64,000 nucleotides of DNA. It comes from Paucibacter sp. Y2R2-4. Lineage in GTDB: Bacteria; Pseudomonadota; Gammaproteobacteria; Burkholderiales; Burkholderiaceae_C. The stretch's first letter is position 1. The number at the start of each line of letters is the position of its first letter. A program made the position numbers and the translations under genes. Of the stretch, positions 25,866 to 36,846 are shown one piece after another. The DNA lies in contig NZ_JAJIRO010000003.1 of the NCBI RefSeq assembly GCF_025717535.1, forward strand, positions 62,001 through 126,000. The letters run 5' to 3'. The notes below the pieces were generated by a model, which did no database searches, was not told where the DNA came from, and was given only the letters and a program-made list of their open reading frames with translations.

Positions 25866-26528
25866 CTATGCGACAACACGAGACAGTACGTGGCGAATCG
25901 CTGTTGCGTGAGGGAGTTGATCCGTCATAGCTAATTCATTAACTAATTCAGCTTCGACTAAGGGGCGCCATTCTGATTCGGGGAAACTCTGGCTTATCTG
26001 CTCCCAGCTTTCGAGAGTCTGTAGATAACCTTTAGCTGCAGTTTCTCGAATCTGCCTGAGGCCTCCACCATTCAGATTGAGGATGCGGATAGTCTCTTTG
26101 GCGCGGCGTTGTGCTTCAACATCAAGCCTTGCTCCTGGAGAAACGCCACCATGGGCATCAAAAACCAAGAATGTGTCAGGGTTCTCAATGTCAGGCTTGA
26201 TCAAGTCGTTGTGGTTGTAGTCACCGCACTTATCTTTGTGATCGCCGCAAGTTTCTATGCGGTTGCACGAGCCGAACAAGTTGTTCCAATCAAAAGTGCC
26301 CAGTCGATATCGGCTTCGCTGGCGAAAGTGTTCAATGTGTCTTTGGCTGCTGTCAGTCTTGAGTGCGGTTTCGCAATAAGCACACCTTTGTCCTTGCATG
26401 GTATTGAGCGCTTCCCAGATGGCTTGGCGTTCATCTGGCGTCGGGCTAGCCATGCACCATGTGTGCATTTGAGGGGTGTAACGATCTAAGCCCCCGGGTA
26501 TCTCCAATGGCCGATTAAGCTTTTGCAT
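25866..26528 (-). CDS. ptuB: HNH endonuclease, Septu PtuB-like
   Basis: Predicted HNH-type nuclease of the TIGR02646/PtuB group, 220 residues. The core runs RCAYCETALK, then RHIEHFRQRSRYR, then FDWNNLFGSCNR, matching the family pattern CxYCE, xIEHFxP and WxNLFxxC. More Cys/His occur in ETCGDHKDKCGDYNH, likely zinc-binding. Its ATG directly follows the TGA of the ATPase gene with no gap, so the two are coupled. In Septu the ATPase senses infection and the HNH protein cuts DNA. The locus is AT-richer than the flanks, consistent with transfer. The same HNH family also accompanies some retrons, but no reverse transcriptase is present. Confidence 0.88.
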   Translation of the reverse strand: MQKLNRPLEIPGGLDRYTPQMHTWCMASPTPDERQAIWEALNTMQGQRCAYCETALKTDSSQRHIEHFRQRSRYRLGTFDWNNLFGSCNRIETCGDHKDKCGDYNHNDLIKPDIENPDTFLVFDAHGGVSPGARLDVEAQRRAKETIRILNLNGGGLRQIRETAAKGYLQTLESWEQISQSFPESEWRPLVEAELVNELAMTDQLPHATAIRHVLSRVVA

Positions 26529-27962
26529 TCAACCATTCCCATCGAAACTTGGCAGTGATTGCGAAGGCAGCCTGAGCTTGAATGCTTGCAGTCGGATCAT
26601 GCGCTCAAACTCGAGCATCACCGGGTGTTCATTGCCAAAATGTTTCTCCAGCTTATGGCGCAAGCTTAAGCCTGCATCTTTGTCGTGCAGATTTTGTTGG
26701 ATCAGCGCCTGGTATGTTGACACCATGCGAGCTTCGGGGACGTCAGGGATTGGATCTACGCCCATGATGGATGACAGTACATCAGCGCTGGTCACACCTC
26801 GGGTTTGTTGAGTTACTCCCATGATCTGGGTCTCTTCAGCACTTGATTCAGGATTCACGCGTTGATGTAGTTTTCGAATGCAAGAAGCATCAACGCTGGT
26901 TAATACCTGGGGGCTGTGCGTCGAGACAATCAATTGCAACATTGGAAAGGCTTTGCGCAAAGAGCCTAGGATTGTTTGCTGCCAAGACGGATGCAGGAAC
27001 ATATCTACTTCATCTATCAACGCTACGCCCGGCGTTTCCAGTGCTGCCTTGGCGCCTAGATGAGGATTGAGCTTGTATGCACGGAATGCAAGGTCAGCCA
27101 CCATGGCAATGGCGTTCCGCAAACCATCGCTTAGTTTGTCAACGGGCATGATTCCGTGGCTGTCATGCTGCATCACCAACTGTTGGTTATGGCGCTGGCT
27201 GTACTCCAGACTATGCCAACCGGTAGTTTCTTTCACCAGCGCGTCCACGGCTGTCTTGATGACTTCAACAGTTTGAGCGAAACGCTGACCAGTTCCATCC
27301 AGCGGCGCATTTCGTTGAAATGCGTCGATTTGACTCTCTAAGTAAGACCGGTATACCCAGCCATACCAAGCGGTGAATGCCTTGAAGCTAGACGAGTACG
27401 ACAAGCAGTTCAGATAGCCTGACGTACGGGAATATTCATTTTTGTCTAGTGTGGTGTCTGCCGCATTAGATGTAAATCGCCCCTCAAACCACAAACGCGA
27501 AGTGCCAAGGTAAGAAATCAAAGGCAGGGTGACAGGAGTTGTTCCCTCGCGAACCAGCTTCTGCAGTTCTTCCGCGAAAGCAGTTAGCTGCTTGGTTCTC
27601 TGATCACCAAGGGTTTTGGTACTGGTCTTGATGCTTTCACGTGTTTGAACCCATCCCACTTCCGACATTGCTGAAGCCCATCGACCCCCAGCTTCAATCA
27701 TGCTGGGAAGCTGTGGCTCCATGTTTCCTTCCGCTTGTTTGGACAGGCGTACATCCGATGGATCAATGTTGGCCGCTTTACCCGTTTGGCTGCCCAGATC
27801 AAAGCCCTTTACAAAGGGCCACAAAGCGACCCTGGCAGCGTCCAAGACGGTAGTTTTCCCCGCGCCATTTGGCGCGATCAGCACTGTGAGTTCCGGGTGG
27901 AGCTCAATGGTGAGGTCCCTAAAACAGCGGTAGTTGCGGATATGGAGTTGCTCTAATCGCAT
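26529..27962 (-). CDS. ptuA: AAA ATPase, Septu PtuA-like
   Basis: ABC/SMC-like ATPase of 477 residues from ATG 27960-27962 (RLEQLHIRNYRCFRDL, the typical start of OLD/PtuA ATPases). Walker A is APNGAGKTT, the signature-like segment is VDKLSDGLRNAIAMVADL, and Walker B is GVALIDEVDMFLHPSWQ, followed by the switch His in STHSPQVL. The middle is helical and variable. The frame continues upstream through the coxG region without a credible start. Together with the adjoining HNH gene it forms a two-gene Septu-type antiphage system. The identification rests on the gene pair and family patterns; activity is inferred. Confidence 0.87.
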   Translation of the reverse strand: MRLEQLHIRNYRCFRDLTIELHPELTVLIAPNGAGKTTVLDAARVALWPFVKGFDLGSQTGKAANIDPSDVRLSKQAEGNMEPQLPSMIEAGGRWASAMSEVGWVQTRESIKTSTKTLGDQRTKQLTAFAEELQKLVREGTTPVTLPLISYLGTSRLWFEGRFTSNAADTTLDKNEYSRTSGYLNCLSYSSSFKAFTAWYGWVYRSYLESQIDAFQRNAPLDGTGQRFAQTVEVIKTAVDALVKETTGWHSLEYSQRHNQQLVMQHDSHGIMPVDKLSDGLRNAIAMVADLAFRAYKLNPHLGAKAALETPGVALIDEVDMFLHPSWQQTILGSLRKAFPMLQLIVSTHSPQVLTSVDASCIRKLHQRVNPESSAEETQIMGVTQQTRGVTSADVLSSIMGVDPIPDVPEARMVSTYQALIQQNLHDKDAGLSLRHKLEKHFGNEHPVMLEFERMIRLQAFKLRLPSQSLPSFDGNG

Positions 27963-28131
27963 GGGGAGACCCTGGTGAGCGATATTGAAGAATCGGGCAT
28001 TATCGGCAATGCTTAATCGGCGTGGAGTTAGGTCCCGTTCAGACTTTAGTAGCGCACCGTCAATTGCACCGATGGCGAGTGGTCGAAGTCTGCTTTGGAG
28101 CTCAAGCTTTGCACCCAACGCCGCGATTGCC

Positions 28132-28707
28132 TCACACCTTCCCCGTAAACACCCTTCCCAACCACCCCAAATACCAATCCAGCACCCGCTGGAACAGGCT
28201 CTTCTTCTCCACCTCATCCGCTCCGTCTTCTGCCGGAACAGGCGCAGCAGCCGCCACCCCATAACGCGCTTGCAAAGCGGTATTGAAAGCTGAGAAGAAA
28301 TCGCCGGCCATCTTCTGCGCGGCCATGTCCACCAGGCGGGAGCCGATTTGGGCGATCTTGCCGCCGACGCTGGCTTGCACTTCGTAGTGCAGCAGGGTCT
28401 GGCTGGGGCCTTGAGGCTCGAGCCGCACTTGGGCCGTGCCTTTGCCGTGGCCGGCAGCGCCGCCGCTGCCTTCAAAGGCCAGGCTGTAGCTCTCGGGCGG
28501 CTGCAGATCGGCGAGTTTGAGCTTGCCTTTGAACTTGGCTTTGACCGGGCCGATGGCCACGGTCATCAAGGCTTCGAACTCATGCTCGCCGATCAGCGTG
28601 AGGCTTTCGCAGCCGCTGATGCTGGCTTGCAGCAGGGCGGCGTCGTTCAACGCCTCCCAGGCTTGGGCTTGCGAGACGGGCAGTGTTTCTTGGCCGGTGA
28701 GCTTCAT
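28132..28707 (-). CDS. coxG: CoxG-family protein of the molybdenum hydroxylase cluster
   Basis: Protein of the CoxG (SRPBCC/START-like fold) family, 191 residues. CoxG is thought to anchor carbon monoxide dehydrogenase to the membrane in Oligotropha. It begins MKLTGQETLPVSQAQAW, and ISGCESLTLIGEHEFEA and GKGTAQVRLEP follow the family pattern. A hydrophobic C-terminal segment near residues 168-188 (RVLDWYLGWLGRVF) could attach it to the membrane. It is the last gene of the cox operon, overlapping coxE by 4 bases. The Septu pair begins 169 bases downstream. Confidence 0.9.
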   Translation of the reverse strand: MKLTGQETLPVSQAQAWEALNDAALLQASISGCESLTLIGEHEFEALMTVAIGPVKAKFKGKLKLADLQPPESYSLAFEGSGGAAGHGKGTAQVRLEPQGPSQTLLHYEVQASVGGKIAQIGSRLVDMAAQKMAGDFFSAFNTALQARYGVAAAAPVPAEDGADEVEKKSLFQRVLDWYLGWLGRVFTGKV

Positions 28708-29972
28708 GATGATGTGAATGAGCCTGATGAGTTTGGCTTTCTTGGGTGCGAGGCCAGCAGCTGCGCCAGCGCTTCCAAGCTGGCCAGATTGTGCGCCGGC
28801 AGGTGCAGGCTGACCTCGGGCAGCAGCGCCCGCACGCCGGCGGCCTTGGGCTCGAAGCCTTCAAAACGTAAGAGCGGATTCAACCAGACCAGGCGGCGGC
28901 AGCTCAGGCGCAGGCGCTCGGCTTCAAAGGCCAGGGCGGCGCAGACTGGGTCAGCCTCGCTGCCTTGCTCCAGGCCGTCGGTGATCAGCAGCACGGTGCT
29001 GTCGCTGTGCAAGAGGCGGCGCGCCCAGCGGTGGTTGAACTCTTGCAGGCAGGCGCTGATGCGGGTGCCGCCGGACCAGTCTTGCACGCGGCGCGACACC
29101 GCCGCCACGGCCAGGTCTGGGTCGCGCTGCTTCAGCAGGCGGGTGATAGGGGTGAGCCGGGTGCCGAAGACAAAGCTCTCGACTTTGGGCACATGGCTAC
29201 TGCCGCTGTGCTGCATCGGGTTGGCCAGCCCATGGGCCAGGTGCAAAAGCATGCGCGAGTAGCGGCCCATGGAGCCGGAGATATCGGCCAAGATTAGCAG
29301 CGGCGCCACCTTGGTCTTGCGTGCCTGGCGCGGCAGGGCCAAGCGTTCGCCACGCGCCTGGGCACGCAGGCTGGCGCGCCAGTCCAGGCGGCCGCGCACG
29401 GCCGGGGCCCAGCGCCGGGTGGGGCGCTGCTCAAACAGCAGGCTGTGTTGCAGCTGCGCCAGCAGGCGCTTCGCGGCGAGCCACTCTTGCGCCGTCATGG
29501 TGTCGAAGTCTTGCTGGCGCAAGAGCTCGCGGGCGCTCCAACTCAGGCGGGCGTCAATCTCGATTTGCTGCTCGGGCTCGGGCGCTGGGCTTTGCGCGGG
29601 TGCATGCGGAAACAGCGCCTGAGCCAAGCGCCGGTTCTCCGGCAGCGCCGGCATGCCGGGCTTGGCCTGCGCCTGCGGCAAGAGCATGCGCATCACCCGA
29701 CCCAGCAGATCGGGCTCGCGCCAGAAGATGTGAAAGGCCTGGTCGAATAAGGCTCGGTGTTCGGCTCGGTCGATCAAGCAGGCGGCGAGCGTGGCGTGAA
29801 AGTCCTGCCGCGAAGTCAGCCCCGCCAGCTGCAAGGCCTGCAGGCTCAGCAGGACTCGGTCGCTGCCCACCGCCATACCGGCCTGGCGCAGCACGCGGGC
29901 GAAGTGCATGACGTTCTCCGCCAAGTAACCGTGAGCCTCAGCGGACGGAAGCGCCGTATCAGCTTCAATCAC
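28704..29972 (-). CDS. coxE: CoxE-like VWA-domain protein
   Basis: Accessory protein of the cox cluster, 422 residues, with a C-terminal von Willebrand A domain. The metal-ion site DISGSMGRYSR (DxSxS) lies at about residue 250, and the later MIDAS residues are in VQDWSGGTRIS and VLLITDGLEQ. With the MoxR-type ATPase CoxD it acts in maturation of the molybdenum-copper or molybdenum centre of the hydroxylase. It overlaps coxD by 8 bases and coxG by 4 bases, showing a tight operon. Confidence 0.9.
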   Translation of the reverse strand: MIEADTALPSAEAHGYLAENVMHFARVLRQAGMAVGSDRVLLSLQALQLAGLTSRQDFHATLAACLIDRAEHRALFDQAFHIFWREPDLLGRVMRMLLPQAQAKPGMPALPENRRLAQALFPHAPAQSPAPEPEQQIEIDARLSWSARELLRQQDFDTMTAQEWLAAKRLLAQLQHSLLFEQRPTRRWAPAVRGRLDWRASLRAQARGERLALPRQARKTKVAPLLILADISGSMGRYSRMLLHLAHGLANPMQHSGSSHVPKVESFVFGTRLTPITRLLKQRDPDLAVAAVSRRVQDWSGGTRISACLQEFNHRWARRLLHSDSTVLLITDGLEQGSEADPVCAALAFEAERLRLSCRRLVWLNPLLRFEGFEPKAAGVRALLPEVSLHLPAHNLASLEALAQLLASHPRKPNSSGSFTSS

Positions 29973-30870
29973 GACCTGCCACCCGCAGCTGCTCCAGCAG
30001 CCGGGCCGCCTCGGAGCCCTGCACCCGGGCGATATCGTCCTGGTACTTCAGCAGCACACCCAGGGTGGACTGCAGCGTGGTCGGGTCCAGCACCAGGGCG
30101 TTCAGCTCCAGCAGTGCGCGCGACCATTCAATCGTTTCGGCCACGCCGGGCAGCTTGTACAGGTCCAGCCCGCGCAAGCCCTGGATGAAGGCGACGATTT
30201 GGCGCGCCAAGGCCTCGGGCGCCTGCGGCACGCGCTGGCGCAAGATCTCCAGCTCGCGGGCCGCATCGGGAAAGTCCACCCAGTGGTAGAGGCAGCGGCG
30301 CTTCACCGCATCGTGAATCTCGCGGGTGCGGTTCGAGGTGATGATGACGATGGGCGGGCGGCCCGCCGGCGCGGCGATGGTGCCTAGCTCGGGGATGCTG
30401 ATCTGGTAGTCGCTCAAGACTTCCAGCAGATAGGCCTCAAAAGGCTCGTCGGCGCGGTCCAGCTCATCGATCAAGAGCACCGGCGCGACCGGTTGCGCGG
30501 GGTCTATGGCCTTGAGCAAGGCGCGCGGAATCAGAAATCGCGGCGCAAACAAATCATCGGCCAGCGCCTGCCGGGCCTCGCCCTGGGCCATGCGGATCTC
30601 CAGCATCTGGCGGGCGTAATTCCATTCGTAAGCGGCGCCGGCCAGGTCCAGGCCCTCGTAGCACTGCAGGCGAATCAGCGGCCGGCCGAGCAGGGCGGCC
30701 AGCGCCTTGGCGATCTCGGTCTTGCCGGTGCCGGGCTCGCCCTCCAGAAACAGCGGCCGCTGCAAGCGCAGCGCCAGAAACACTGCCGTGCTCAGCTCAC
30801 GCGGCGCCACATAGCCTTGGCCCAGCAGCCCAGCTGCGGTTTCGTCGATGGAGGCCGGCAGCGCACTCAC
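29965..30870 (-). CDS. coxD: CoxD-like MoxR AAA+ ATPase
   Basis: AAA+ chaperone ATPase of the MoxR family, 301 residues. Walker A is EGEPGTGKTEIAKAL, Walker B is VLLIDELDRADEPFEA, sensor 1 is IVIITSNRTREI, and an arginine-rich segment follows at DAVKRRCLYHW. In carbon monoxide dehydrogenase clusters CoxD works with CoxE to assemble the active site. It overlaps coxM by 4 bases and coxE by 8 bases. Confidence 0.92.
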   Translation of the reverse strand: MSALPASIDETAAGLLGQGYVAPRELSTAVFLALRLQRPLFLEGEPGTGKTEIAKALAALLGRPLIRLQCYEGLDLAGAAYEWNYARQMLEIRMAQGEARQALADDLFAPRFLIPRALLKAIDPAQPVAPVLLIDELDRADEPFEAYLLEVLSDYQISIPELGTIAAPAGRPPIVIITSNRTREIHDAVKRRCLYHWVDFPDAARELEILRQRVPQAPEALARQIVAFIQGLRGLDLYKLPGVAETIEWSRALLELNALVLDPTTLQSTLGVLLKYQDDIARVQGSEAARLLEQLRVAGRD

Positions 30871-31658
30871 CGCGCCGCCGCCACCGCCCGCCCGGCCAAG
30901 ACCGGGATCAGCGCCGCGCGGTACTCGGCCGAGCCGTGCAGATCGCTGTTCAGTCCGTCGGCGCTGATGCTGAGGCCCTGGGTGGCGGCTTGGCTCCAGT
31001 TTTGGCTCAGCGCGGCTTCCACCGCATCAGCGCGGAACACCACCGGCCCAGCGCCGGTGACGGCCACGCGCACGCCGCCGGCCGTCTTGGCGACGAAGAC
31101 GCCGACGATGGAAAAGCGCGAGGCCGGCTGTTTGAACTTTTGCCAAGCGGCCTTTTCCGGCACCGGGAAGCTCACCGAGGTGATGATTTCGCCGGGCTGC
31201 AAGGCGGTCTCAAACATGCCGGTGAAGAAGGCGTCGGCGGGGATGCTGCGCCGGTCGGTGTAGACCGTGGCGCCCAGGCCCAGCACCGCGGCGGGGTAGC
31301 AGGCGGCGGGGTCGTTATTGGCCAGGCTGCCGCCCAGCGTGCCGCGGTTGCGCACCTGGCGGTCGCCGATGTGGCCAGCCAAGTCGGCCAGCGCGGGGAT
31401 GGCCTGCTGCACCTCGCGCGAGGCGGCTACCGAGGCATGGGTACTCATCGCGCCAATGGTGAGCTTGGCGCCGTCCAGGCGTATGCCTTTCAGGTCGGCC
31501 AGGGCGCTCAGATCGACCAGCGACTCTGGCGTGGCCAGGCCCAGCTTGATGGCGCCGAGCAAGGACTGACCCCCGGCAATGATCTTGGCCTCCGAGGCGG
31601 CCGCGGCCTTGGCGGCCTCCGCCACGCTGGCGGCTTGAATGAAGTTGAAGCTGCTCAT
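30867..31658 (-). CDS. coxM: FAD-binding medium subunit, CoxM-like
   Basis: Flavoprotein subunit of a molybdenum hydroxylase, 263 residues. The two FAD-binding signatures are [16 protein letters not shown] near residues 26-41 and [16 protein letters not shown] near residues 103-118. The C-terminal domain ([18 protein letters not shown]) matches the CO-dehydrogenase flavoprotein C-terminal fold. It passes electrons from the iron-sulfur subunit to an acceptor. It follows coxL by 36 bases. Confidence 0.93.
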   Translation of the reverse strand: MSSFNFIQAASVAEAAKAAAASEAKIIAGGQSLLGAIKLGLATPESLVDLSALADLKGIRLDGAKLTIGAMSTHASVAASREVQQAIPALADLAGHIGDRQVRNRGTLGGSLANNDPAACYPAAVLGLGATVYTDRRSIPADAFFTGMFETALQPGEIITSVSFPVPEKAAWQKFKQPASRFSIVGVFVAKTAGGVRVAVTGAGPVVFRADAVEAALSQNWSQAATQGLSISADGLNSDLHGSAEYRAALIPVLAGRAVAAAR

Positions 31659-31694
31659 GATGGGATGTTCCTCGTCAAGGGCTTGTCAGCGATT

Positions 31695-34057
<2,363 letters not shown>

Positions 34058-34058
<1 letters not shown>

Positions 34059-34543
34059 CACTTGCTCCCTGTTTGCATGCCAGTGGCGCCTAGCTGCACC
34101 GCCTTGACGATGTTTTGGTAGCCGGTGCAGCGGCAGAGATTGCCTTCCAGCGCTTCGCGGACTTGAGCCTCGGAGTGGTAGCCATGGTGCTGCACCAGGT
34201 CCACCGCGCTCATCACCATGCCAGGGGTGCAAAAGCCGCATTGCAGGCCATGGCACTCCTTGAAGGCGGCTTGCATCGGGTGCAAAGTGCCGTCGGCGGC
34301 GGCCAGGCCTTCGATGGTGGTGAGCTCGGCGCCGCTGGCCTGCACGGCCAGCACCACACAGCTCTTCACCGCGCGGCCGTTCAGATGCACGGTGCAGGCG
34401 CCGCATTGGCCGGTGTCGCAGCCGATATGGGTGCCGGTGAGCGCGAGGTCTTCGCGCAGCAGTTGCGAAAGCAGGCGATCCGGCGCGACCTCGCGCGTGA
34501 CCGCTTTGCCGTTGATCTTGAGCGTGATCTTTTGCGGGCTCAT
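34058..34543 (-). CDS. coxS: 2Fe-2S small subunit, CoxS-like
   Basis: Iron-sulfur subunit of 161 residues from ATG 34541-34543, which has AGGAGA 7 bases upstream. The plant-ferredoxin type cluster is held by Cys in [16 protein letters not shown] and the later KSC. The second cluster, in the helical domain, uses [10 protein letters not shown] and [10 protein letters not shown]. It leads the six-gene operon S-L-M-D-E-G. The 251 bases upstream, before the DUF2789 gene, should contain the operon promoter; no clear element was recognised there. Confidence 0.94.
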
Positions 34544-34794
34544 GGCTTGTCTCCTGGTGGGCGGCACTCGAGTGGTGCTTGTGCTGTGCTGTGCGGCGCT
34601 GGGGCCAGCGGCATCGTCGCCGCTGCTCAAGACCGGCGCCACCCGCCGTTTACCCCCATGTATGCCCATACATGGGTGGCTTGCCGCTGCTGGTTTTGTT
34701 TCGAGTTGATACAAGACAGGGGGCGGGCCTATTCCGTCATCACGCGGGCAAGCGGAACATGCGACCATGCCCTCTCAATCGGAGTAGAACCCTC

Positions 34795-35034
34795 ATGGAC
34801 AAGTCGCATCACCGCTTCAACGAACTGTTCGCTCAGCTGGGCCTGCCCAATGACCCGGCCGGGATTCATGACTTTTTGACCCGGCATGCGCCGCTGGCGC
34901 CGGAGATCCGCTTGGCGGAGGCGCCGTTCTGGTCGCCCTCGCAGTCGGAGATGCTGTGCCGTCAGCGTCTGGACGACGCCGATTGGGCCGAACTGGTGGA
35001 CCAGCTTGATGCGGCTTTGCGTTACCAGGCCTGA
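34795..35034 (+). CDS. DUF2789 family small protein
   Basis: A 79-residue soluble protein from ATG 34795 with GGAG about 10 bases upstream. It matches the DUF2789 pattern: FNELFAQLGLPNDPAGIHDF near the start, AEAPFWSPSQSEML in the middle and DADWAELVDQLDAAL at the end. It is charged and helical, with no catalytic motif. It lies divergent to coxS and 49 bases before the xdhC-like gene on the same strand. Function unknown. Confidence 0.88.
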   Translation: MDKSHHRFNELFAQLGLPNDPAGIHDFLTRHAPLAPEIRLAEAPFWSPSQSEMLCRQRLDDADWAELVDQLDAALRYQA

Positions 35035-35083
35035 TCGCCAGAAGCCGCCCCAAACGGCCCGCTGATGCGCTTAGGATGGCGCC

Positions 35084-36082
35084 ATGGATAACGTCGATCT
35101 TCATGTTTTGCGCCAAGTGGCGGCCTGGCAGGGGCAGGGCCACGGGGTGGTTTTGGGCACCATCACCCGCACCTGGGGCTCGGCGCCGCGCCCGGTGGGC
35201 TCGGTGGTGGCGGTGCGCGACGACGGGCAGATCGCCGGCTCGGTATCGGGCGGCTGTATTGAAGACGATTTGATCGCCAAAGTGCGCGAGGGCGCGCTGA
35301 AGCTGCAAGGCCCGGAGTTGCTGCGTTACGGTGTCGGCGCCGAGGAGGCCACCCGCTTTGGTCTGCCCTGCGGCGGCACCTTGGAGCTGATGCTGGAGCC
35401 CTTGGGCCCCGCCTCGCAAATCAGTGAATTGCTGGCGCGGCTGGACCGCGGTGAGCGCGTTTGCCGCAGCCTGGATCTGGCCAGCGGCGCGGTGCAATTG
35501 AGCGTGCCGGTGGCCGGTGCCGATCTCTTGAGCTTGAGCGAGCAACAGCTGATCACCCACCATGGCCCGCAATGGCGCTTGCTCATCATTGGCGCCGGGC
35601 AGATGACCCAGTACCTGGCCGGCATGGCCTTGGGCCTGGACTACCAGGTGCTGATTTGCGACCCGCGCGAGGAATACGCCGAGGGCTTCTTCGTGCCCGG
35701 CTGCGTGCTGACCCGCGAGATGCCCGACGATGTGGTCAGCGCCTTTGCGCCCGACGGCCACAGCGCCGTGGTGGCGCTCACCCATGACCCCAAGCTGGAC
35801 GATCTGGCGCTGATGGAGGCGCTGAAGAGCCCGGCTTTTTATGTCGGTGCGATTGGTTCGCGGGTCAATCAGGCCAAGCGCAAGGCGCGGCTGGCCGAGC
35901 ATTTCGATCTCAGCGCCGAGCAACTGGCGCGCCTGCATGGGCCGGTGGGCCTGAACATCGGCGCGCGCACGCCGCCTGAGATCGCGCTGGCCATCTTGGC
36001 GCACATGACGGCGGAACGCTACGGCGTGCAATTGAGCAGTTCGCAGCTGCGCTCGGGCGCCGAGAGTGGTTGTGCGATTTAG
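35084..36082 (+). CDS. XdhC/CoxI-family molybdenum cofactor maturation protein
   Basis: Maturation factor of 332 residues for molybdenum hydroxylases; XdhC binds the cofactor and promotes its sulfuration and insertion. The N-terminal XdhC/CoxI domain contains GSAPRPVGSVVAV, GSVSGGCIEDDL and PCGGTLELMLEP. The C-terminal Rossmann domain has LLIIGAGQMTQYLAGMA and FYVGAIGSRVNQAKRKARL. It lies divergent from the cox operon and probably serves CoxL. Its last 17 bases overlap the next gene. Confidence 0.92.
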   Translation: MDNVDLHVLRQVAAWQGQGHGVVLGTITRTWGSAPRPVGSVVAVRDDGQIAGSVSGGCIEDDLIAKVREGALKLQGPELLRYGVGAEEATRFGLPCGGTLELMLEPLGPASQISELLARLDRGERVCRSLDLASGAVQLSVPVAGADLLSLSEQQLITHHGPQWRLLIIGAGQMTQYLAGMALGLDYQVLICDPREEYAEGFFVPGCVLTREMPDDVVSAFAPDGHSAVVALTHDPKLDDLALMEALKSPAFYVGAIGSRVNQAKRKARLAEHFDLSAEQLARLHGPVGLNIGARTPPEIALAILAHMTAERYGVQLSSSQLRSGAESGCAI

Positions 36083-36758
36083 TCGAGCGCTCTTGGCTTG
36101 TGCGCTGGGCGGGATGGCCGGCGCCAGCGTGGCCCAAACGCTTCCTTCGGTGCGCGAGCAAGAGATTGCCGAATGCCGGCCCGGCGAGATCGCCACCTGG
36201 GGCGATGGCCGCGACCGCCCGGCCCTGAGCAAGCCGCTGCGCTTTGTGTATTGGCATGCGGGCGCGCCGGCCTGGTTCAGTGCGACCGATGTACTCAATA
36301 GTTTGCGGCTTGCTTCTCAGGCCTGGTCAGCCTGCGGGGTGGGGAGCCGGGTTCAGCAGCTCGGCGCGCAGGAGGATGTGCCGGCCGGGGCCATCGTCGT
36401 GCAATGGAGTGAGCCGGGCAGCATGGGCAACTTCGGCCTGGCGAATCTGAGCCAACGCACGCTGGCGCTGAGCGCGGCGGCCTTTCAGCTGCTGCGAACC
36501 CGCAACCCCAAGCACCCGGCCGCGCAGACCTTGCAGATGGTGATCTCACATGAGATGGGCCATTTCTTCGGCCTGATGGCGCATTCACGCCGCTGTGTGG
36601 ACGTCACCTCTTACTACCACGATGGCAAGGGCGCGCAGTGCAATGCGCGCGACCGCTCGCTGCTGAACACGGTGGCCGAGTACCGCAGCACCTTGCCCAC
36701 GGCCTGCGATATTCAGCGCTGCCGTGCGGCCAATGGACTGCCTCCGAACCCTCCCTAA
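36066..36758 (+). CDS. Secreted zinc metalloprotease-like protein
   Basis: Exported protein of 230 residues with signal peptide FSRALLACALGGMAGASVAQ. It carries HEMGHFFGLMAH: His162, Glu163 and His166 fit the zinc site. In metzincins the third ligand comes ten residues after the first His, but here that position is Ala172 and a His follows at 173. The fold around the site (FSATDVLNSLRLASQAWSAC) resembles matrixin-like proteins. Several Cys suggest disulfides. The GTG start lies inside the end of xdhC; a GTG at 36072 is an alternative. Activity is not certain given the shifted third His. Confidence 0.72.
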   Translation: MVVRFSRALLACALGGMAGASVAQTLPSVREQEIAECRPGEIATWGDGRDRPALSKPLRFVYWHAGAPAWFSATDVLNSLRLASQAWSACGVGSRVQQLGAQEDVPAGAIVVQWSEPGSMGNFGLANLSQRTLALSAAAFQLLRTRNPKHPAAQTLQMVISHEMGHFFGLMAHSRRCVDVTSYYHDGKGAQCNARDRSLLNTVAEYRSTLPTACDIQRCRAANGLPPNPP

Positions 36759-36846
36759 GGATTGTTTCAACTTTCTTCTGGCACAGTGCGTGGGCCCGCT
36801 TAGGCTCAGGCCTATGTTGTCTTTTCACAAGCGCTTTGTTCACCCC

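Noticed and set aside
25866-27962. A retron because the HNH family also accompanies retrons
   Set aside because: No reverse transcriptase gene and no obvious msr/msd structure are visible; the ATPase plus HNH pair alone fits Septu.
27963-28475. Upstream extension of the PtuA reading frame by 171 codons
   Set aside because: It runs into the coxG gene in another frame and the extension is Arg/Cys/Trp-rich. The family-typical start is MRLEQLHIRNYRCF.
34817-36298. A 493-codon open frame on the minus strand
   Set aside because: It is antisense to the DUF2789 and XdhC-family genes, which have clear family patterns.
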